Shown: in pieces, positions 1-9,886 of the stretch
How positions within the stretch are numbered: the first letter of the stretch is position 1
Layout: each line of letters opens with the position of its first letter
Origin: Candidatus Pacearchaeota archaeon
Lineage (GTDB): Archaea > Nanobdellota > Nanobdellia > Pacearchaeales > GW2011-AR1
NCBI GenBank assembly: GCA_003693875.1
Contig: RFLO01000038.1
Coordinates: forward strand, 1-12,767
Direction of reading: 5' to 3'
DNA length: 12,767 bases
Notes under the pieces: model-generated
Seen by the model: only the letters and a program-made list of their open reading frames with translations
Told to the model about the DNA's origin: nothing
The model's database searches: none
Program-made: the position numbers and the translations under genes

Positions 1-95
1 TTACAATCCTTGCAAAGTATTGTGTTGTCAAATATGTCCGACATGTATATACCTAAAGTGTATACTTTATAAATCTTTTGCTCCATTTCCTAAAC

Positions 96-108
96 TATTT
101 AAACTAAA
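96..108 (+). promoter_or_regulatory. TATA-like box for the ABC exporter gene
   Basis: The AT-rich element TATTTAAACTAAA is centred about 24 bases upstream of the ATG at 125. Archaeal TATA boxes lie about 25 bases before the transcription start, so the transcript would begin at or next to the ATG and be leaderless. No Shine-Dalgarno precedes this ATG, which agrees. A second AT-rich stretch (TTTATAAATC, about 67-76) could instead give a leader of about 30 bases. Assignment is by spacing and composition only. Confidence 0.45.
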
Positions 109-124
109 TAAAACTCCGAGATTA

Positions 125-1900
125 ATGGCAAAAAAAGTAGATTTTAAGAAGAATCTCAAAATTTACTTTAGATTCATAGCAAGATACAAGGGCCTTTCTT
201 TAGGGCTTATCTTCATAGTCCTAACAATCCAGCTCCTCTCAATAATTTCACCTTTTCTCTTCAAGGAACTTATTGACAGGGGCTCTGACCTTTCAACAGG
301 AAAGATAACCCTCAATGATTTTTCGGAAACTGTTCTTGTCTTATTTTTCATTTATGTAGCTACAATAATTATATCGGCTATTCTTAGCTGGTTAGAAATG
401 CACCTTACCGTGTTGCTTGAAGGAAAGATTAACAAGGATATAAAAGCTAAATTTTTTAACCACATTCTCAGACTATCCCACAAATTCCACTCATCACATA
501 AATCAGGTTCGCTAATATCTCGCCTTGTAAGGGGAGCTGGAGCATCTGAGAGGTTAACAGATTCATTTATCTTTAACTTTTTTCCAACAATTTTTAAAAT
601 TTTGATAGTTGCAGGTTCAATCATTTATTTTAGTTGGCATTCGGCATTAATACTTGTCATTGTAACTTTAACTTTTATAGGGTACAGCTTACTCATTCAC
701 AATGCACAAGTAAAACACCAGAACATAATGAACAAAGCAGAAGATAAGGAAAAAGGTTTCATCAGCGATGCCCTCACAAATATAGAATCTGTAAAGTACT
801 TTGGAAAAGAGGAGACTGTAATAAAAAAGTTCAAAAGGCTCTTTACAGATTCGTTCAAAAAAAGTTTAAAATTTTTTAGGTATTACAATTGGCTTGACGC
901 AGGGCAAGGAATCATCCTTGGGGTTGGAACTATTGCTGTTTTGTATTTCCCAATAATCAAGTTTATGTCAGGAGACATTACGATTGGTACACTTACATTT
1001 ATTTTTACAACATACAACCGGACAATAGGCTCTGTATTCGGTTTTGTATGGGGCATCAAAGCATATTTTCGTGCATTAACAGACCTTGATTCGCTTTTCA
1101 AATATCTTAATGTAGAAAATGGCATAAAGGACAAAAAAGATGCAAAACCTGCAAAAATAAGAAACGGGGAAGTAGAGTTCAGAAACATAACATTCAGATA
1201 CAAGAAAAACAAAGTATTTGAAAACTTCAACTTAAAGATAAAAGCCAATGAAAAGGTTGCGCTCGTTGGACACTCTGGCTCTGGAAAATCAACACTCGTT
1301 AAACTGCTCTTTCGTTTCTATGACCCACAAAAAGGAAAGATTTTAATTGACGGCGAAGACATAAAAAACTTCAAACAGGAAACTCTTAGGGGCGAAATGA
1401 GTGTAGTACCACAGGAATGCCTCCTATTTGATGATACCATCTGGAACAACATAAAGTTCTCAAACCCTGATGCAAAAGACAGCGAGGTTTGGAATGCCAT
1501 AAGATTTGCACAGCTTGATAGATTTATAGAGAATTTGCCTAAAAAAGAAAAGACCATTGTAGGAGAACGCGGAGTAAAACTTTCGGGAGGAGAAAAGCAA
1601 AGAGTTTCAATTGCGCGCGCACTTCTTGCAAATAAAAAAATCCTTGTTTTAGATGAAGCCACTTCCTCTCTTGACAGCAAAACAGAGTACGAAATTCAAA
1701 AAGACTTGGCAAAGCTGATGAAAGGAAGAACAGTAATCATAATTGCCCACAGGCTCTCAACAATTATGAAATCTGATAGGATTATTGTCTTGGACAATGG
1801 AAAAATTGTTGAAATGGGAAACCATAAACAATTATTAAGAAAGAACGGCCATTACAGGCGGCTTTGGGAACTCCAAAAAGGAGGATACATCAGAGATTAA
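125..1900 (+). CDS. ABC exporter half-transporter (fused permease and ATPase, ATM1/MsbA type)
   Basis: This 591-residue protein has the length and order of a half-size ABC exporter that works as a homodimer or heterodimer in the cytoplasmic membrane. The N-terminal half holds about six hydrophobic segments and a large intracellular loop containing NIESVKYFGKEE, which resembles the ATM1/HMT1 heavy-metal and iron-sulfur exporter group. The C-terminal half is a complete ATPase: Walker A GHSGSGKST at 382-390, a Q-loop in VVPQE, signature LSGGE at 486-490, Walker B with D510-E511, D-loop SSLD, and switch histidine H542. All catalytic residues are present, so it should hydrolyse ATP. The substrate cannot be read from the sequence; the ATM1 likeness is weak guidance. 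An ATG at 20 is in frame, but its 35 extra residues are Cys-rich and unlike an exporter N-terminus, and the ATG at 125 (MAKKVDF) sits at the right distance from a TATA-like box, so I chose 125. uvrC follows after 36 bases. Confidence 0.9.
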   Translation: MAKKVDFKKNLKIYFRFIARYKGLSLGLIFIVLTIQLLSIISPFLFKELIDRGSDLSTGKITLNDFSETVLVLFFIYVATIIISAILSWLEMHLTVLLEGKINKDIKAKFFNHILRLSHKFHSSHKSGSLISRLVRGAGASERLTDSFIFNFFPTIFKILIVAGSIIYFSWHSALILVIVTLTFIGYSLLIHNAQVKHQNIMNKAEDKEKGFISDALTNIESVKYFGKEETVIKKFKRLFTDSFKKSLKFFRYYNWLDAGQGIILGVGTIAVLYFPIIKFMSGDITIGTLTFIFTTYNRTIGSVFGFVWGIKAYFRALTDLDSLFKYLNVENGIKDKKDAKPAKIRNGEVEFRNITFRYKKNKVFENFNLKIKANEKVALVGHSGSGKSTLVKLLFRFYDPQKGKILIDGEDIKNFKQETLRGEMSVVPQECLLFDDTIWNNIKFSNPDAKDSEVWNAIRFAQLDRFIENLPKKEKTIVGERGVKLSGGEKQRVSIARALLANKKILVLDEATSSLDSKTEYEIQKDLAKLMKGRTVIIIAHRLSTIMKSDRIIVLDNGKIVEMGNHKQLLRKNGHYRRLWELQKGGYIRD

Positions 1901-1907
1901 CGCTATC

Positions 1908-1915
1908 TTTTTATT
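1908..1915 (+). promoter_or_regulatory. Possible TATA-like box for uvrC
   Basis: TTTTTATT is centred about 26 bases before the uvrC ATG at 1937, inside the 36-base gap after the exporter gene. It would give a leaderless uvrC mRNA. Co-transcription from the exporter gene is equally possible. The site is short and T-rich, so it is weakly supported. Confidence 0.3.
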
Positions 1916-1936
1916 TCACAGATTCTTAAAAATTCA

Positions 1937-3487
1937 ATGGATTTACAAAAAGTTCCAAATCTTCCAGGATGTTATCTTTTCAAAGACAAAAATAGCAGAG
2001 TTATCTATGTCGGAAAAGCAAAAAACCTGAGAAAAAGGGTCAGTTCCTACTTCAGAAAAGGAAAATTTGATGCAAAAACTCTCAAAATGATTGAAAACAT
2101 CAGCGACATTTCTTTTTTTGTTACAGACAATGAAGTTGAAGCTCTTGTATTAGAAAACAACTTGATAAAAAAATATGTTCCCCGCTATAACCTTAATTTG
2201 CGAGATGCAAAAAGATATGCCTACATCAAGATTACAAACGAAAAATATCCAAGGCTCATTATTTCAAGAAGGCGCGATGGTAATGGGGAGTTTTTTGGCC
2301 CTTTTGTTTTGGGCGGAATTCGCGACAAGATTCTCGAAACCCTCCAAAAAGCATTTCAGATAAGAACCTGCAAAAGACTTCCAAAAAGAGCGTGCCTTCG
2401 ATTTTTTATTGGAGCTTGCACAGCACCTTGCATAAACAAGATATCGCACAAAGATTATCTAAAAAACATTTCAATGGCGCGCAATGTCCTGCTTGGCAAG
2501 ACAGCTGACTTGAAAAACGAGCTGAATAAAAAAATGAAAGAATTGGCATCATTAAAAAATTTTGAGGCAGCAATAATCGTAAGAGAACAGCTTCGTGCAA
2601 TAAACGAAATAGAAGAAAAACAAAAGGTAGAACGGTCAAGTTCACACAACGAGGATATAATCAATTTCAAGGTTTTTGGAAACAGAGTTTTATTGATTGT
2701 TTTTAGTTCAAGCCGCGGCGTCCTTGAAAAAAAGAGCGAATTTGAATTTGAGGCTTCAAAAAACTTCATTGAAGAATTTCTTTTAAGATACTATTCTGAA
2801 AATCCAACCCCAGAAGAAATTATCCTCCCAAAAAAGATAAGGAAAGAAATAATGCTGGCTATTGAAAGAATTTGCTGCAAGAAAATAAAATTTTCATTTC
2901 CAAAAAAAGGAGATAAGAAAAAACTTCTTGACCTTGTTATGAAAAACATTGATGCATTGGCTTATGAAGAAACAGGAGCCTTGGAAAAATTAAAAGAAAT
3001 GATTGGTCTTGAGAAAATGCCGCACGTAATAGAGTGCTTTGATGTTTCACATCTCGCAGGAACAGACACTGTAGCATCAATGGTGCAATTTATTGACGGC
3101 AAGCCCAACAAAGAAGGATATCGCAGATTTAAGCTTAGAGATATTGAAGGAATTGACGACTTTGCTTCAATTCGCTCAGTAGTAACAAGACGGTACAAGA
3201 GACTAATGAAAGAATCAGCGCCTCTTCCAGACCTAATTGTAATCGATGGAGGAGCAGGCCAATTATCCTCGGCTATTGAAGCAATGGCATCGCTTGGTTG
3301 CAAAATTCCAATAATTTCCATTGCAAAACGCGAAGAAGAAATTTACATTCCAGGAAAAAAATCCCCATTAAAGCTTGAAAAAAAGAACGAAGCCTTAAAG
3401 CTTCTTCAAAGGATACGTGACGAAGCCCATCGTTTTGCAATTTCCTATAATCGACTTCTCAGAAAGAAAAGAATCAGGCAAGGCTGA
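1937..3487 (+). CDS. uvrC: UvrC excinuclease subunit, lacking the C-terminal HhH domain
   Basis: UvrC is the dual nuclease of nucleotide excision repair and cuts damaged DNA on both sides of a lesion after UvrA/UvrB loading. The order is canonical: a GIY-YIG nuclease at about 8-90 (Y13, IYVG at 23-26, conserved E73), which makes the 3' cut; a four-cysteine cluster C145, C153, C161, C165, matching the CX7CX7CX3C motif reported to hold an iron-sulfur cluster; a UVR helical hairpin at about 195-230 that contacts UvrB; and an RNase H-like nuclease with D369 (CFDVSH), D437 (IDGG) and H498 (DEAHRF), which makes the 5' cut. Family members are usually around 600 residues and end with a tandem helix-hairpin-helix domain; this one stops 18 residues after H498, at 516. 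No HhH-coding sequence follows in any frame before the convergent gene, so this is a true shortening and not a frameshift. uvrA lies 1.6 kb downstream on the same strand; uvrB is not in the window. Confidence 0.95.
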   Translation: MDLQKVPNLPGCYLFKDKNSRVIYVGKAKNLRKRVSSYFRKGKFDAKTLKMIENISDISFFVTDNEVEALVLENNLIKKYVPRYNLNLRDAKRYAYIKITNEKYPRLIISRRRDGNGEFFGPFVLGGIRDKILETLQKAFQIRTCKRLPKRACLRFFIGACTAPCINKISHKDYLKNISMARNVLLGKTADLKNELNKKMKELASLKNFEAAIIVREQLRAINEIEEKQKVERSSSHNEDIINFKVFGNRVLLIVFSSSRGVLEKKSEFEFEASKNFIEEFLLRYYSENPTPEEIILPKKIRKEIMLAIERICCKKIKFSFPKKGDKKKLLDLVMKNIDALAYEETGALEKLKEMIGLEKMPHVIECFDVSHLAGTDTVASMVQFIDGKPNKEGYRRFKLRDIEGIDDFASIRSVVTRRYKRLMKESAPLPDLIVIDGGAGQLSSAIEAMASLGCKIPIISIAKREEEIYIPGKKSPLKLEKKNEALKLLQRIRDEAHRFAISYNRLLRKKRIRQG

Positions 3488-3513
3488 TTTGGTTGGATTT
3501 TGATCAATAACAC

Positions 3514-4464
3514 TTACTTTTGACAAAATGCAAGAATTTTTGATTTATCTTTAGAAAGAGAATATGTTACATTTTCAAAGTAAAGATTTAGGAAGGTCAA
3601 CAATTCATTTTTCTTGTACTTATACGCGATAAGAACTAAAAGCTTGTCTCCCTTGTTGAAACTCACGGATTTCTTCTGAAAATCAATTCTTTTCGAATTC
3701 TTTAAATTAAAGAAAATCTCAATTCTTGAATTTTTAAACCTAACCTCCATTTCAACATCTTTCTCTTCAAGGCCGAGGCTTTCTGGAATATGTAACAGCC
3801 ATTTGTAAAGTTGCTTGTTTTGCTGATAAGATTTTGCTCTTTCTTCCTGCCTCATGTCATCTATTGCCGTGTCAACAACAAAAATGTCCTGAGGCTCCAT
3901 TGCAGTTCTTATTTCATACAAGAGCTCATTTATTTCAAAATTTCCAAGGGTATTTCCGAGAAGAAGAATTATGTTTTTTCTGGCACCCTTCCTAAGAAGG
4001 GGCGTTATATTCTCAAGATTCTCAAAATCTGAGATATTATACTGAAAATCAATTATCTCGGCTATCCCCATTTTTGAGATATTTTCCATAGCCTTTTCAA
4101 CCATATACCCGCTTATGTCCACCGGACAGTACCTTATCTTGCAATAGTCTTTCAAAAGTTGAATTATTTTTGCAGCCTTTGTCCCGTCCCCGCACCCAAG
4201 ATCCACAATATTTACTGATGAGTCCCCAATCATCCTCTTTAATTCTCTTATATTTTTCTCAATAAGCTCCTCAAACTGAGCCTGCCCTGTCTGGTTTTTA
4301 TATGAACTATCACCATCAAGGTCAAGATAGCCCTGGGCTTGTTCTGGTTTAAGATACCAAAGTTTTGAGTCTGCAATATTCCATACTCTTGAGCCGTCCT
4401 CAACAGAGTAGCCTCTCCTGACAAGCTCCTTGAAAATTAGGTCGTTTATTTTCTCAGTGCCCAT
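3514..4464 (-). CDS. EgtD-related SAM-dependent methyltransferase of unknown substrate
   Basis: The 316-residue protein fits the Methyltransf_33 family, whose known bacterial member EgtD trimethylates histidine in ergothioneine synthesis. SAM-binding features are clear: motif I IVDLGCGDG at 86-94, PVDIS with D116 at 114-118, and LLGNTLGNF at 168-176, which corresponds to the FPGSTIGNF block of EgtD. The C-terminal segment KGDKLLVLIAYKY at 271-283 aligns with the EgtD stretch of form GExIxTExSxKY, but the Glu and Ser that grip the histidine imidazole in EgtD are Leu278 and Ala280 here. The N-terminal region (LWYLKPEQAQGYLDL) also differs from the EgtD substrate lid. I infer a methyltransferase acting on something other than free histidine; no egtB-like gene is nearby. 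It converges with uvrC, 26 bases separating the two ends, and diverges from tRNA-Glu. The start is placed at the first ATG, about 25 bases from a TATA-like box. Confidence 0.75.
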   Translation of the reverse strand: MGTEKINDLIFKELVRRGYSVEDGSRVWNIADSKLWYLKPEQAQGYLDLDGDSSYKNQTGQAQFEELIEKNIRELKRMIGDSSVNIVDLGCGDGTKAAKIIQLLKDYCKIRYCPVDISGYMVEKAMENISKMGIAEIIDFQYNISDFENLENITPLLRKGARKNIILLLGNTLGNFEINELLYEIRTAMEPQDIFVVDTAIDDMRQEERAKSYQQNKQLYKWLLHIPESLGLEEKDVEMEVRFKNSRIEIFFNLKNSKRIDFQKKSVSFNKGDKLLVLIAYKYKKNELLTFLNLYFENVTYSLSKDKSKILAFCQK

Positions 4465-4484
4465 AGAATAACGTCACGATTTAC

Positions 4485-4494
4485 GTTTTTATGT
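4485..4494 (-). promoter_or_regulatory. TATA-like box for the EgtD-like gene
   Basis: Read on the minus strand, ACATAAAAAC is centred about 25 bases before the ATG at 4464, which again predicts a leaderless transcript. It lies in the 111-base divergent region shared with the tRNA-Glu promoter. Confidence 0.4.
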
Positions 4495-4542
4495 CTTTGT
4501 ATTCACTTTTAGATAGGGGGAATAAATGTTTAACACTCGCAA

Positions 4543-4552
4543 GCTTTAAAAG
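4543..4552 (+). promoter_or_regulatory. TATA box for the tRNA-Glu / peroxiredoxin / uvrA unit
   Basis: GCTTTAAAAG is centred about 28 bases upstream of the mature tRNA 5' end at 4576, the spacing expected for an archaeal tRNA promoter. No other promoter-like element can lie between the tRNA and the peroxiredoxin ATG (1 base), so this box probably also drives the two protein genes. Confidence 0.6.
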
Positions 4553-4575
4553 GTGATTTTTTCAATAAATCTTAA

Positions 4576-4648
4576 GCTCTCGTAGTCTAGTGGCCAAGGA
4601 TACAGCCCTTTCACGGCTGTGACCCGGGTTCAAATCCCGGCGGGAGCA
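4576..4648 (+). tRNA. tRNA-Glu (anticodon UUC)
   Basis: A complete 73-base cloverleaf. Acceptor strands GCTCTCG (4576-4582) and CGGGAGC (4641-4647) pair over 7 bp with one G-U pair. The anticodon stem CAGCC/GGCTG encloses the loop CTTTCAC, with anticodon TTC at 4610-4612. The T arm has the expected GGTTCAAATCC core. The discriminator base is A4648, typical of archaeal tRNA-Glu, whereas bacterial tRNA-Glu usually has G. CCA is not encoded. No intron is visible. A single base (T4649) separates it from the ATG of the peroxiredoxin gene, so 3' maturation would directly create the 5' end of that mRNA. Confidence 0.97.
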
Positions 4649-4649
4649 T

Positions 4650-5102
4650 ATGGAAGGAAAAAAAGCTCCAGGCTTTACCCTACTAAACTCAAAGGGAAAG
4701 TTAGTTGGGCTAAGAGACTTCAAAGGTAAAACACTCGTGCTTTATTTTTATCCACGCGACAATACCCCCGGATGCACAACAGAGGCATTAGAGTTTTCCT
4801 CTCTTCTAACCGACTTCAAAAAGGTTGGAGCAGAGATTATAGGAATAAGCAAGGACTCTACAGATTCCCATAAGAAGTTTATCAAGAAGCACAACTTAAA
4901 AGTTGAACTGCTTTCTGATGAAACCCTCATTGTTCACAAAAAATATGGCGTCTGGCAAAAGAAAAAATTCATGGGGCGCGAATTCATGGGGACCATAAGA
5001 ACAACTTTCGTGATTGACCCTAAAGGAATCATAAAAAAAGTCTTCAAAAATGTAAAGGCAAAAGGCCACGCAAAAGAGGTTCTGGATTTTCTTAAAAGCT
5101 AA
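4650..5102 (+). CDS. bcp: Bcp/PrxQ-type peroxiredoxin with one cysteine
   Basis: This 150-residue cytosolic thiol peroxidase reduces hydrogen peroxide and organic hydroperoxides. It has the full thioredoxin-fold peroxiredoxin core: KAPGFTL at the N-terminus, LVLYFYPRDNTPGCTTEA with peroxidatic Cys42 at 29-46, and the conserved Arg in TIRTTFVID. In E. coli Bcp a resolving Cys lies five residues after the peroxidatic one; here that position is Leu47, and Cys42 is the only cysteine in the protein. It therefore must act as a 1-Cys enzyme recycled by an outside thiol. The ATG at 4650 gives the normal family N-terminus and begins one base after tRNA-Glu; there is no ribosome binding site because the upstream bases are the tRNA acceptor stem. 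uvrA starts 5 bases after its stop, suggesting co-expression of peroxide defence and DNA repair. Confidence 0.93.
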   Translation: MEGKKAPGFTLLNSKGKLVGLRDFKGKTLVLYFYPRDNTPGCTTEALEFSSLLTDFKKVGAEIIGISKDSTDSHKKFIKKHNLKVELLSDETLIVHKKYGVWQKKKFMGREFMGTIRTTFVIDPKGIIKKVFKNVKAKGHAKEVLDFLKS

Positions 5103-5107
5103 TTCTT

Positions 5108-7909
5108 ATGAAAAAAATAATAATAAAAGGAGCGCGAGAGCATAATTTGAAAAACATAAACATTGAACTTCCAAGAGAAAAATTCATAGTGATAACTGGA
5201 GTTTCTGGATCTGGAAAATCAACATTGGCTTTTGATACCCTCTATGCAGAGGGGCAAAGAAGATATGTCGAGAGCCTTTCTGCCTATGCCCGCCAATTCT
5301 TAGGTCTTATGGGCAAGCCAGATGTAGACTCTATTGAAGGGCTTTCTCCTGCAATTTCAATTGAACAAAAAACAACTTCAAAAAATCCCCGTTCAACAGT
5401 TGGAACTGTAACTGAAATTTACGACTATCTGCGTCTTCTTTTTGCCAGAGTTGGGACGCCACATTGTCCAGAACACGGAGTATTAATTGAATCGCAAAGC
5501 CCTCAAAGAATCGCTGAAAACATCAAAAAGGATTTTAAAGGAGATGTAATAATTCTTGCCCCCGTTGTCCAACAAAAAAAAGGTACCTATGAACAGCTTC
5601 TAAAAGACCTAAACAGCGAGGGATTTATTCGTGTAAGAATTAACGGCAAAATCCAAAGAACCGATGAGAAAGCAAACCTTGAAAGATACAAAAAACATGA
5701 CATAGAAATCGTAATTGACCGTGTTAAAGCTTCCGATATGTCAAGACTAAGTGAAGCAGTAGAGCTCGCTGTTAAAAAATCAGAAGGAGGGATAGTGCGC
5801 GCGGCAGATGAGAATAGTGAAAAAACTTACTCTTCAAGAATGGCATGCCCTATTTGCGGGCTTTCTTTTGAAGAACTTCAGCCAAGAATGTTTTCCTTTA
5901 ACAGCCCCTTTGGAGCCTGCGAAGAATGCCTTGGCATCGGGATAAAAAATGAGTTTGACCCAGATCTCATAATCCCAGATAAATCGCTTAGCATAATTGA
6001 GGGCGCAATTAAAATTTACGGCAGAATGGAAAATAGATGGAGGTGCCAGCAATTGTCAGTAGTAGGCAAAAAATTTGGGTTTGACATATTCACTCCGATA
6101 TCTAAGTTTACAAAAAAGCAACTTGATGTTCTTCTTTATGGCGCTAAGGTTCCAATACAAGGCAGGTGGTCAAGTGGGGCTTCAATGAACTTTAAAGATG
6201 GTTGGGAGGGAATAATCCCTCAGTCTGAAAGACTTTACAAAAATACGGATAGTGACTGGCGACGTCATGAGTTTGAAAGATTCATGGTAACAAGTGAATG
6301 TCCCAAATGCAAAGGAAAAAGACTCAAAGAAAAAGTTTTAAGTGTAACAATTCAGGGAAAGTCGATAATAGACTTAACAGACATGTCTGTACTCCACCTA
6401 ATCAAGTTTTTCAAAAATCTTAATCTTGAAGAGAAAAAATTAGAAATTGCAAAGCAAGTGTTAAAAGAAATTCGCCAACGACTTGACTTCCTAAAAAATG
6501 TTGGTCTTGGATACTTAACTCTTTCAAGAAGAGCATCCACCCTTTCCGGCGGAGAAGCACAAAGAATTCGTCTTGCAACTCAGATTGGTTCAAACCTTAT
6601 GGGGGTTATGTACATTCTTGACGAGCCTTCAATTGGCTTGCATCAACGAGACAACCAAAAACTAATTGACACCCTCCATTGTTTACGCGATATCGGGAAC
6701 ACCCTTATTGTCGTAGAGCATGATGAAGATACAATCAGAAAAGCAGATTATGTAATAGACATGGGTCCTGGAGCAGGCATACACGGTGGGAAAATAATTG
6801 CAAAAGGAACTCCAAAAGAAATTGAAAAATGTGAGAAATCTCTTACAGGGAGATACCTTTCAGGAAAGGAAAAAATTGAGGTGCCAAAAAGACGCAGAAC
6901 TTCCACAAAATTCATAAGGGTAATCGGAGCCAAAGAGAACAATCTCAAAAACATTAACGTTAAATTCCCAATAGGGACTCTTACACTTGTAACGGGGGTT
7001 TCTGGCTCCGGAAAATCAACCCTCGTCAATGAAATTCTTTATAAGGGGCTTGCAAGAAAACTTAATAATTCCAAATTAGTCCCGGGAAGCCATAAGGAAA
7101 TTATTTTAGATGACAAAATTGACAAGGTTATTGTCATAGACCAAAGCCCTATTGGAAAAACTCCCCGAAGCAACCCAGCAACTTACACCAAGGTTTTTGA
7201 CGACATAAGATATCTTTTCTCCCTGACAACCGAAGCAAAAAGGCGCGGTTACAAACCTGGAAGATTCTCTTTTAATGTAAAAGGCGGGAGATGTGAGAAA
7301 TGCCAAGGCGAAGGAACGATAAAAATTGAAATGAACTTTTTGCCTGATGTCTATGTAGAGTGCGAAGAGTGCAAGGGAAAAAGATACAACAAAGAAACCC
7401 TTGAAGTAAAGTTTAAAGGAAAGTCAATTGCCGATGTTCTTGATATGAGCGTTGATGAAGCTGTTGAACTTTTCAGTGACATGCCGCGAACAAAAAACAA
7501 GCTTGATGTTCTCCAAAAGGTTGGTCTTGGCTACATAAAACTTGGACAAAGTGCAACAACTCTTTCCGGAGGAGAATCTCAAAGAGTAAAGCTTACCCGT
7601 GAATTGTCCAAAAAAGGAACAGGGAAAACTCTTTATATCCTCGACGAGCCGACGACTGGGTTGCACTTTCACGATGTAAGAAAGCTTCTTTTAGTCATAA
7701 ATAACCTTGTTGAAAAAGGAAACACTGTAGTTATGATAGAACACAATCTTGACGTAATAAAATCTGCTGATTACATAATTGACCTTGGGCCCGAAGGAGG
7801 AGATGAAGGAGGCAGAATAATAGCAGAAGGAACTCCCGAAGAGGTTTCTAAAAATCCTTCAAGCTGGACTGGAAAATTCTTGAAAAAATTCCTTGAAAAA
7901 AATATGTAG
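5108..7909 (+). CDS. uvrA: UvrA excinuclease subunit, damage-sensing ATPase
   Basis: UvrA dimers find DNA lesions and load UvrB in nucleotide excision repair. The 933-residue length is normal. Two ABC ATPase modules are intact: first Walker A GVSGSGKS at 31-38, signature LSGGE at 479-483, Walker B D505-E506 in DEPSIGLHQ; second Walker A at 630-637, signature LSGGE at 819-823, Walker B D846-E847 in DEPTTGLHF. Zinc-binding pairs are present at C247/C250 with C271/C274 and at C729/C732 with C752/C755, the latter being the essential C-terminal zinc finger. The UvrB-binding insert follows the first Walker A region. The gene ends with TAG where other UvrA proteins end (GKFLKKFLEKNM), so TAG is a normal stop in this genome. 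It follows the peroxiredoxin gene by 5 bases without a clear Shine-Dalgarno. No broken or missing catalytic residue is seen. Confidence 0.98.
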   Translation: MKKIIIKGAREHNLKNINIELPREKFIVITGVSGSGKSTLAFDTLYAEGQRRYVESLSAYARQFLGLMGKPDVDSIEGLSPAISIEQKTTSKNPRSTVGTVTEIYDYLRLLFARVGTPHCPEHGVLIESQSPQRIAENIKKDFKGDVIILAPVVQQKKGTYEQLLKDLNSEGFIRVRINGKIQRTDEKANLERYKKHDIEIVIDRVKASDMSRLSEAVELAVKKSEGGIVRAADENSEKTYSSRMACPICGLSFEELQPRMFSFNSPFGACEECLGIGIKNEFDPDLIIPDKSLSIIEGAIKIYGRMENRWRCQQLSVVGKKFGFDIFTPISKFTKKQLDVLLYGAKVPIQGRWSSGASMNFKDGWEGIIPQSERLYKNTDSDWRRHEFERFMVTSECPKCKGKRLKEKVLSVTIQGKSIIDLTDMSVLHLIKFFKNLNLEEKKLEIAKQVLKEIRQRLDFLKNVGLGYLTLSRRASTLSGGEAQRIRLATQIGSNLMGVMYILDEPSIGLHQRDNQKLIDTLHCLRDIGNTLIVVEHDEDTIRKADYVIDMGPGAGIHGGKIIAKGTPKEIEKCEKSLTGRYLSGKEKIEVPKRRRTSTKFIRVIGAKENNLKNINVKFPIGTLTLVTGVSGSGKSTLVNEILYKGLARKLNNSKLVPGSHKEIILDDKIDKVIVIDQSPIGKTPRSNPATYTKVFDDIRYLFSLTTEAKRRGYKPGRFSFNVKGGRCEKCQGEGTIKIEMNFLPDVYVECEECKGKRYNKETLEVKFKGKSIADVLDMSVDEAVELFSDMPRTKNKLDVLQKVGLGYIKLGQSATTLSGGESQRVKLTRELSKKGTGKTLYILDEPTTGLHFHDVRKLLLVINNLVEKGNTVVMIEHNLDVIKSADYIIDLGPEGGDEGGRIIAEGTPEEVSKNPSSWTGKFLKKFLEKNM

Positions 7910-7923
7910 TCAAGTATAGAAAA

Positions 7924-7968
7924 GCTTAAAAACAGTCTAATTGCTTATGAAATTAAGTTTAACTAAAT
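7924..7968 (+). promoter_or_regulatory. Promoter region of groES-groEL with two TATA-like boxes
   Basis: Two candidates lie in the 80-base gap after uvrA. GCTTAAAAAC near 7925-7934 would give a leader of about 35 bases. AAGTTTAACTAAATT near 7956-7968 is about 25 bases from the ATG at 7990 and would give a leaderless mRNA; its core resembles the box before the exporter gene at 96-108. I see no CIRCE-type inverted repeat, so bacterial HrcA control is not indicated. Confidence 0.4.
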
Positions 7969-7989
7969 TCCGTCTTTGAGTTAATTAAA

Positions 7990-9886
<1,897 letters not shown>

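Noticed and set aside
20..124. Upstream in-frame ATG extending the ABC exporter by 35 residues
   Set aside because: The extension is Cys-rich and unlike exporter N-termini, and the TATA-like box at 96-108 would lie inside it. The ATG at 125 gives a typical N-terminus.
7907..7909. Readthrough of the uvrA TAG as a recoded codon
   Set aside because: The protein already ends where the UvrA family ends, and the next frame adds only a short tail.
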